DNA of 64,000 nucleotides from Rhizoclosmatium globosum (lineage: Eukaryota > Chytridiomycota > Chytridiomycetes > Chytridiales > Chytriomycetaceae), in assembly GCA_002104985.1 (NCBI GenBank), contig MCGO01000006.1, positions 806,001 to 870,000 on the forward strand, given 5' to 3'. Positions 61,989 through 64,000 of this stretch are shown piece after piece; the first letter of the stretch is position 1; each line of letters opens with the position of its first letter. The translations under genes were made by a program, and so were the position numbers. The notes under the pieces were generated by a model that saw nothing but the letters and a program-made list of their open reading frames with translations, was not told the DNA's origin and made no database searches.

Positions 61989-64000
61989 CTATACGATTCC
62001 ATCTTGGTTTGCTGATGGAATGTAAATTAAACCATTAGTCTTCGCATTATATGGCATTCCTCGTCCATCAATATGGTACATTCTCAGGAATTGCATCCTT
62101 TTTCCACCAGGCAAATTAATATTAGAACATGCCCAAACTGCATTATTAGGATCAAGATCACCACAGGGTAATACCTCAAATCTTTTCCTCGCTTCAGCAA
62201 AGAGCTTATTCTTCAATGTCTCCTTGGCTGAATTGGCCTCATTTCTGCTACCATAAATAATGATAGATTGAAAAGAACGTAGTTGTTCCAGGAGTAATCC
62301 AAAGTACTTTGAATAACGTCCCAGTCTGGTTGACCTATTTGGTGGGGACTGGAAAAAGGAAGCCACTTCTTGTTCATCAAAATTGATAAATCTTGCCAAC
62401 TTGTCATCATAACATTTCACCCGATTTCCAAATATTCCCTTTACCAGGTGATAGGGGTAAGCATTTTTGTTGTCAACAATCAGTCTCAGAGCATCAACAG
62501 TCAACATCTTCCGACTCTTTACTTGCTGCATATTTTCAGGAAACCGAATCATATTTTCAGGCAAATCTTCTATAAGACCATCAAAAAGCATGTCTATCAT
62601 TTGAGTAACTAGTTCATCTACAGTCCGAGCATTTGGTGTTACAAGAATGTCTGTGACCCTTGGCTGAGATTGTATTGTCCTGACAATATCCATAATGTGT
62701 GCCACCCTATCAGGGGCAAATGACTGATGCAACACAGATTCAGGATTGTTCTTGCCTTTGCTTTTCTTCTTCTTGGAATATAAGACAAGAGCAGCTTTGT
62801 CAACAAACTTGGGAACCAAACTCTTTGGCAATGGATCTCTGAATTCATCATTCAGAGACTGTGGATAAGCCAAAATCTGAAGTAGGGGAAAGGCTTGATA
62901 TGGTACACTCCCGAAGGCATGGACTTGTTGAGTAAAGTAATGGAGAGTGAACAAGTCAAAGTTGGGTGTGTAATAACCTCTTGGCTTTGAAACCAAACAG
63001 AGAAACTCTTTTTGGATGTAATTTGCTAATTCCATCCAGTATGGCTTTAGTCTGGAATGACGGGACTGCAAGGCATAAGCAACGTCAGCCAAACTCAAAA
63101 GTGCTTGCAATCGAATGTCAATGTACTGAATCAAGTCCTTTGTTCTTTCAACAATCAAAAGTGTAGATCTTGCAAGCCGATCAAACTGTTGGACCTTATT
63201 TTTAAAGTCCTGCAGGAATGCCGCAACAGCCCCTTCTTCACCTCTTACTTCACATCGCATACCGAAACACATATCACCTGCCTTGCGCAAATGGTTCTGG
63301 AAGGCTACAACTTTTTTGTGCAGTGAATCAGAGTTGTTCATAATTTCCTCCACTGATATGCTGCTGAAACCATGTTTTGCATCAACATGATCAATAGTCT
63401 GATACTTGAAACCAGAATAGATTATAACTTTGAAAACGCCTTCATATGTGCAATTTTGAGTGGGGACAGCTTTCAATCCTCCAATGTGAACACAATCCAA
63501 CATGATCTCTCTTTCAACAGAAAACCCCAAAGATGTAAGTAAAGCCTCCCAGTTACTGACAGGAGCAAGAGTAGTAATTCCCTCACTTGGATTTTGACTT
63601 TCAAACATCATGTTGATGGCACCATCAACAACAGTAAATCTAGTTCTTGGAGTTGATACAATACCTACAGCTGTATTTTTACGTTTATACATTGGATTTC
63701 CATCTCTCCATGCAGATGGAGGGCCCATATAAATTTCAGATGTGTACAAATCCTTTACACCTTGATGAACACCAATGAACCGAAAATCACCCAATGCTGT
63801 CTTCAATTCTGCAATTCTTGGTGCATTTTGTGTATTTAACAATCTCTTGAATTTTTCTGTAAATCCAGCAAGGTATTTTCCTTCAACAGTGACAGAAGGA
63901 AATCGAAGTCCAGGACGTCCAACCATTGCATTGATTTGAAGCCCATGAGAGTCATTGGAGACACGTTGTAAAGTTGCAAGGGGAAGGATATCAGCAAGTA
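61989..64000 (-). CDS. Large unrecognised protein, 5' end beyond the window
   Basis: A clean open frame of at least 670 codons. It is open through the last base of the window (LADILPLATLQRVSNDSHGL...), so the Met at 63926 need not be the start. No domain recognised. Features: RFPSVTVEGKYLAGFTEKFK, a central VRTIQSQPRVTDILVTPNAR, a Lys-rich patch (YSKKKKSKGKNNPES), FGNRVKCYDDKLARFINFDE and a C-terminal block with CGDLDPNNAVWACSNINLPG. The protein looks globular without membrane segments. Codons are more A/T-ending than in the left-arm genes, and it lies next to satellite and transposon relics. A mobile-element-associated or lineage-expanded gene is therefore plausible (inference). No frame breaks in 2 kb. 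Confidence 0.7.
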   Translation of the reverse strand, partial: LADILPLATLQRVSNDSHGLQINAMVGRPGLRFPSVTVEGKYLAGFTEKFKRLLNTQNAPRIAELKTALGDFRFIGVHQGVKDLYTSEIYMGPPSAWRDGNPMYKRKNTAVGIVSTPRTRFTVVDGAINMMFESQNPSEGITTLAPVSNWEALLTSLGFSVEREIMLDCVHIGGLKAVPTQNCTYEGVFKVIIYSGFKYQTIDHVDAKHGFSSISVEEIMNNSDSLHKKVVAFQNHLRKAGDMCFGMRCEVRGEEGAVAAFLQDFKNKVQQFDRLARSTLLIVERTKDLIQYIDIRLQALLSLADVAYALQSRHSRLKPYWMELANYIQKEFLCLVSKPRGYYTPNFDLFTLHYFTQQVHAFGSVPYQAFPLLQILAYPQSLNDEFRDPLPKSLVPKFVDKAALVLYSKKKKSKGKNNPESVLHQSFAPDRVAHIMDIVRTIQSQPRVTDILVTPNARTVDELVTQMIDMLFDGLIEDLPENMIRFPENMQQVKSRKMLTVDALRLIVDNKNAYPYHLVKGIFGNRVKCYDDKLARFINFDEQEVASFFQSPPNRSTRLGRYSKYFGLLLEQLRSFQSIIIYGSRNEANSAKETLKNKLFAEARKRFEVLPCGDLDPNNAVWACSNINLPGGKRMQFLRMYHIDGRGMPYNAKTNGLIYIPSANQDGIV

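Overview
The window is nuclear DNA of a zoosporic, probably chytrid-like, fungus. Fungal markers are a Cdc10-type septin, a WOPR (Gti1/Pac2) regulator, AP-1-like bZIP segments, a fungal-type nitroreductase and dense genes with short (about 45-80 nt) GT-AG introns. Motile-cilium markers are CFAP210, CFAP251, a roadblock dynein light chain and a CDKL-type kinase with a TDY activation loop. Together these point to a fungus that swims with a flagellum. The standard genetic code fits all conserved proteins.

Left part (1-28.2 kb) is mostly single-copy housekeeping and flagellar genes: a coiled-coil gene whose 3' end is duplicated at the window edge, an ABCC transporter, a BAR-like helical protein (-), EMG1, a long coiled-coil protein, CFAP210, a secreted metallophosphoesterase with a C-terminal module, a Cys-rich single-pass membrane protein (-), DYNLRB (-), acyl-CoA-binding protein, CFAP251, casein kinase II beta and an SGNH-type membrane hydrolase.

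Middle part (28.3-50.2 kb) is a family-expansion zone. F-box proteins with plant-type leucine-rich repeats and MFS transporters occur as copies, fragments and fused relics in both orientations, interspersed with two single-pass membrane proteins, a long low-complexity protein and the septin. A 1.55-kb element with PIF/Harbinger-like termini (41292-42844, TAA target duplication) sits between two LRR genes.

Right part: a tRNA-Gln(TTG), the CDKL kinase, an acidic-tailed protein (-), a gene with two bZIP-like segments (-), the WOPR gene and a nitroreductase run to 56.7 kb. From 57.4 kb the DNA becomes repeat-rich: a Cys-containing surface-like protein, a dead pogo/CENP-B-type transposase, a C2H2 exon between 22-bp direct repeats, a tRNA-derived SINE-like head with a 28-bp tandem tail, a 1.2-kb TGTCC minisatellite, and an unrecognised ORF of at least 670 codons that runs off the window.

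Many conserved plus-strand genes contain reading-frame breaks that are each repaired by one extra base, always in the same direction, while their motifs remain intact. This looks like single-base deletions in the consensus more than gene death; only some LRR copies and the transposase show true decay. Exon boundaries were read by eye and could be off by a base or two.
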